64,000 bases of DNA from JAJTYI01 sp964420145 (GTDB lineage: Bacteria; Patescibacteriota; Dojkabacteria; B142; OLB20), in contig CAYQRB010000002.1 in NCBI GenBank assembly GCA_964420145.1, forward strand, positions 4,255 through 68,254, written 5' to 3'. The stretch's first letter is position 1. Each line of letters begins with the position of its first letter. The position numbers were made by a program, and so were the translations under genes. This document shows, one piece after another, positions 61,234 through 64,000 of the stretch. The notes beneath the pieces were generated by a model. That model had not been told where the DNA came from, made no database searches, and saw only the letters and a list, made by a program, of their open reading frames with translations.

Positions 61234-63222
61234 ATGGACGATGCATATTTTGGAAATAAAAAGGTTTGTATAACTCAAAGGCGTTATCTTGGCTCTAAAA
61301 CCAGGCTACTTTCATTTATTGATAATATCATTGAGCAAGAAAAGATAGAGTTTGATTCTTTTGCTGATATCTTTGCTGGAACTGGAACTGTTGCTAATCA
61401 TTTCCATAATCGCTCAAAAATCATTGTTAATGACATTTTAGATTCAAACTCTCATATCTACTCTGCCTTTTTTGGTGAAGACGAAATCAGAGAACAAAAA
61501 TTAAAGGAAAGATTAAAATATTATAACGATATTGAAGTTAAGCAATATGACGAAAATTATTTTTCAAAAAACTTTTCAAATACCTACTTTGATGCAGAAA
61601 ATGCAAAAAGGATAGGAATTATTAGAGATGACATCGAAAAGTTATTTGAAGAAAGAATAATCACACATAGAGAGAAATCGTATCTACTCACATCACTTAT
61701 ATACGCTCTTGATAGAATTGCCAATACAGTCGGGCATTATGATGCATACAGAAAAATTGATATTCCGAGCAAAAAATTATTTTTACTGCCTCTTGATATA
61801 ACAAACTCGCAGTTCACTGCTGAAATCTACAAAAATGATGCGAATGAATTGGTAAAGAAAATTAAAGCAGATGTTGTTTATATTGACCCACCATATAATT
61901 CACGCCAATACTCTGATGCATATCATTTACTAGAAAACATAACTACTTGGAAAAAAGAAAAAGTTTTTGGTGTAGCCAAAAAAATTAACCGCTCTCATAT
62001 TAAAAGTAAATACAATATGAAATCGGCTGGCGTTGCCTTTAGTGATTTGATAGACAACATTAGTGCAAAATATATCCTCGTGTCTTATAACGATATGGGG
62101 ACATCGGGCAACGCCCGATCACAATCACGAATAAGCGACCACGAAATTTTATCGGCACTAAAACGGCGAGGAGAAGTTCAGATTTATGAAACAGATTTTA
62201 AACAATTTACCACTGGTAAATCAAACAAGGACGACTTAAAAGAACGCATATTTTTATGCAAAATAGATGTTGAGACAAAAGCAAATAGTAAAATAATTGC
62301 GTCAAAAAATAATCCTGTTCAAAGTGGTTTTGTTAAATCACCGCTTAATTACACTGGTGGAAAACATAAACTTTTGCCACAAATAACAAAATTGTTCCCG
62401 AATGATATTAAAACTTTTTATGATGTATTCTCAGGCGGTGCAAATGTCGGTATAAATGCAACCGCACGAAATATAATCTGCATTGAAAAAAATCGCTATG
62501 TAGTAAATCTACTAAAACTCATTCAAAATGATAATTTTGAGAATTTGAACCAAAAAGTACTTGATATCATAGATGATTTTGGATTAAGCCAGAGTTATAT
62601 CAAAGGCTACGACCATTATGGCGTTGATAGTTCGTCGGGATTAGGTCAATACAATAAAGAAGCTTTCTTAAAACTTCGCAATGAATTTAATAAAGAAAAA
62701 ACTAGAATTGATTTATTGCTAGTGCTTATTCTGTATTCTTTCAACAATCAGATTAGATTTAATTCAAAGGGCGATTTTAACTTGCCAGTTGGCAAACGAG
62801 ATTATAACGGCAGTTCAAGAAAGAATATCGCCGCCTTTAATCAAATATCAAACGAGAAAAAAATAGTATTCAAAAGTTGTGATTTCCGTGATGTTGAAAA
62901 AATGTCATTAGTAAAAAACGATTTTATCTATCTTGACCCACCGTATCTGTTAGGTCTTGCTAGTTATAACGAAATGAGGGGCTGGACAGAAAAAGATGAA
63001 AAAGACTTATATGCATTACTTGCAAAGTTAGACAGAAAAGGCATTCGCTTTGCCTTGTCCAATGTCTTGGAACACAAAGGCAATGTTAATGAAATAATGA
63101 AAAATTGGGCAGAAAAATATAAATATAATGTTCATAAATTAGATTATCATTATAAAAACTCGAATTATCACTCCAGTGCAAAGAACAATAAGACAATAGA
63201 GGTACTTATTACAAATTACTGA
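61234..63222 (+). CDS. Double-domain N6-adenine DNA methyltransferase (M.FokI-like)
   Basis: 662 residues with two D12-class adenine methyltransferase domains in one chain. Domain 1: RRYLGSKTRLLSFID, FADIFAGTGTVANHF (SAM loop) and VVYIDPPYNSRQY (catalytic DPPY). Domain 2 from about residue 365: SPLNYTGGKHKLLPQI, FYDVFSGGANVGIN and DFIYLDPPYLLG. Two active sites suit an asymmetric site, where each strand needs its own adenine methylated, as in M.FokI. The next gene is an AlwI-family type IIS endonuclease, so this is the protective half of that system. A TACTAT box (61222-61227) ends 6 bases before the ATG, which suggests a leaderless message. Confidence 0.92.
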   Translation: MDDAYFGNKKVCITQRRYLGSKTRLLSFIDNIIEQEKIEFDSFADIFAGTGTVANHFHNRSKIIVNDILDSNSHIYSAFFGEDEIREQKLKERLKYYNDIEVKQYDENYFSKNFSNTYFDAENAKRIGIIRDDIEKLFEERIITHREKSYLLTSLIYALDRIANTVGHYDAYRKIDIPSKKLFLLPLDITNSQFTAEIYKNDANELVKKIKADVVYIDPPYNSRQYSDAYHLLENITTWKKEKVFGVAKKINRSHIKSKYNMKSAGVAFSDLIDNISAKYILVSYNDMGTSGNARSQSRISDHEILSALKRRGEVQIYETDFKQFTTGKSNKDDLKERIFLCKIDVETKANSKIIASKNNPVQSGFVKSPLNYTGGKHKLLPQITKLFPNDIKTFYDVFSGGANVGINATARNIICIEKNRYVVNLLKLIQNDNFENLNQKVLDIIDDFGLSQSYIKGYDHYGVDSSSGLGQYNKEAFLKLRNEFNKEKTRIDLLLVLILYSFNNQIRFNSKGDFNLPVGKRDYNGSSRKNIAAFNQISNEKKIVFKSCDFRDVEKMSLVKNDFIYLDPPYLLGLASYNEMRGWTEKDEKDLYALLAKLDRKGIRFALSNVLEHKGNVNEIMKNWAEKYKYNVHKLDYHYKNSNYHSSAKNNKTIEVLITNY

Positions 63223-63243
63223 TTTTTATGGCATAATGAGGCC

Positions 63244-64000
63244 ATGCTGAAAGCGTGGTCAATTACAACAACTGTTAGAAACCCAGAGCGACTGCGTGAT
63301 TTTTTGGTTGCTCTAAAACCACTTGAAAATACAACTTGGGACAATTCAAATCAAGAAAGTTATCAAAAACTTTTAATCAAAAATCGCTTGTATGGTTTTG
63401 GTAATACGCAATTCTACAACAGACTAACTCCAAGTATTATAAGTATTATCAATGATACAGACAGTAGAATTGATGATGAAACAATAAACGAAATTATTAG
63501 ATTAAAAAACTATACCGACTTCGCAATGCGTGGTCGTCAATCGTTAAACCCTCTAACAAAGTTTGGCTTTGTGATTATTGACAATGGTATAGTTAAGATT
63601 ACGAAACTTGGTAAAAAACTTATAGCCAGTGAAAAAGATTCTGGCGATGTTTTCCTCAAATCGTTTATTAAGTGGCAGATACCAAACCCAGCAAATAACG
63701 ATTTTGCTGATAATGGTGATTATGATGTTGTACCTTTTGTAGCAACTCTTAAATTGATAAGAGAAGTTAATAAAATTGAGGCAGAGTGCGGGAATAACCC
63801 AGTCGGCATTAGTAAGCGTGAGTTTTCATTATTTGTACCGTCATTAATTAAATATGCTGAAATTGAGAATTATGCCAAAAAGATAATTGAGCTACGAGAC
63901 TTGCAAAACGGAAAAGCAAAGCAGGAACGCAAAAAAATTCGTGATAATTATCGCAAACAATTTGCAATAAACTTTTTGGGGTCTACTAAACAAACCGAGA
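63244..64000 (+). CDS. AlwI-family type IIS restriction endonuclease (3' end outside window)
   Basis: An open frame from the ATG at 63244 runs to the window end (252 codons visible). It opens MLKAWSITTTVRNPERLRDF and continues NRLYGFGNTQFYN, DFAMRGRQSLNPLTKFGF and SFIKWQIPNPANNDF. This is the pattern I know for the AlwI restriction endonuclease family (type IIS enzymes that cut outside a short asymmetric site). It begins 21 bases after the methyltransferase stop, so the pair is one operon. The C-terminal part is not visible, and neither the recognition sequence nor catalytic activity can be read from what is here. Confidence 0.82.
   Translation, partial: MLKAWSITTTVRNPERLRDFLVALKPLENTTWDNSNQESYQKLLIKNRLYGFGNTQFYNRLTPSIISIINDTDSRIDDETINEIIRLKNYTDFAMRGRQSLNPLTKFGFVIIDNGIVKITKLGKKLIASEKDSGDVFLKSFIKWQIPNPANNDFADNGDYDVVPFVATLKLIREVNKIEAECGNNPVGISKREFSLFVPSLIKYAEIENYAKKIIELRDLQNGKAKQERKKIRDNYRKQFAINFLGSTKQTE

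Noticed and set aside
1..64000. UGA recoded to glycine, as in some Patescibacteria
   Set aside because: TGA ends truB, rsmA, the PLP enzyme, the membrane methyltransferase and others at proper C termini, conserved genes have no internal TGA, and RF2 is present.
1..64000. CRISPR array, insertion sequence or prophage
   Set aside because: I saw no regularly spaced direct repeats, transposase or phage structural genes in the window.

Overview
The window is AT-rich bacterial DNA with very dense, mostly intact housekeeping genes. It looks like a genome from the Candidate Phyla Radiation (Patescibacteria). The signs are compact overlapping genes, shortened versions of large repair proteins, almost no Shine-Dalgarno sequences, a near-complete set of late peptidoglycan genes and many small exported proteins without known relatives. 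All three stop codons terminate genes and RF2 is present, so this is not one of the UGA-recoding lineages (Gracilibacteria, Absconditabacteria). I cannot name the phylum from this window alone.

Layout. Positions 1-13.5 kb: the end of a lamin-tail-domain protein, truB, a class A penicillin-binding protein, rodA, rplU-rpmA, pth, an acylphosphatase/undecaprenyl-diphosphate synthase fusion, a VanY-type carboxypeptidase, prfB, rpiB, a LysM protein, rpsT and an AI-2E-type permease. 13.5-21.7 kb: a minus-strand run of an exported lysozyme-like protein, dnaE, rsmA, tgt and an interrupted uvrB. 21.8-27 kb: galU, murG, ftsW, a DUF1858 protein, xseB and an interrupted xseA. 27-34 kb: a plus-strand block of phosphohexomutase, UvrD/RecB-like helicase-nuclease, pseudo-receiver and prolyl aminopeptidase. 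34-40.7 kb: a minus-strand export-type cluster (thioredoxin, exported coiled-coil protein, membrane protein, ABC exporter), a flavodoxin and an AlkD-like protein. 40.7-50.8 kb: tRNA-Gly(CCC), HD protein, tRNA-Gly(GCC), aldehyde dehydrogenase-like protein, tRNA-Lys, lysS fused to a DUF2000-like domain, ssb, an ATE-like transferase, a short mfd and a glycosyltransferase. 50.9-56.6 kb: a tightly coupled operon (PLP enzyme, methyltransferase, ATP-grasp, NlpC/P60-like peptidase, Mpl-like Mur ligase, small basic protein) diverging from a LysW-like zinc-ribbon protein. 56.7-61 kb: tRNA-Thr, a degenerate Fic-like/winged-helix protein, uvrC, mraY, tRNA-Phe and tRNA-Val. 61-64 kb: three hairpins and then a type IIS restriction-modification system (double adenine methyltransferase and AlwI-family endonuclease, cut by the window end).

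How the genes fit together. MraY, MurG, UppS, FtsW, RodA, the class A PBP, VanY, the LysM protein and the lysozyme-like protein cover lipid II synthesis, polymerisation and remodelling. UvrB, UvrC, Mfd, XseAB, AlkD, SSB and the helicase-nuclease form a repair set, but uvrB and xseA carry in-frame nonsense codons. Both interruptions include TAG. Most TAG-terminated genes here have an in-frame TAA at or just after the TAG, so UAG may be a leaky stop in this organism. The best candidate for an undescribed system is the ATP-grasp/Mur-ligase/NlpC/PLP/methyltransferase operon paired with the LysW-like protein.
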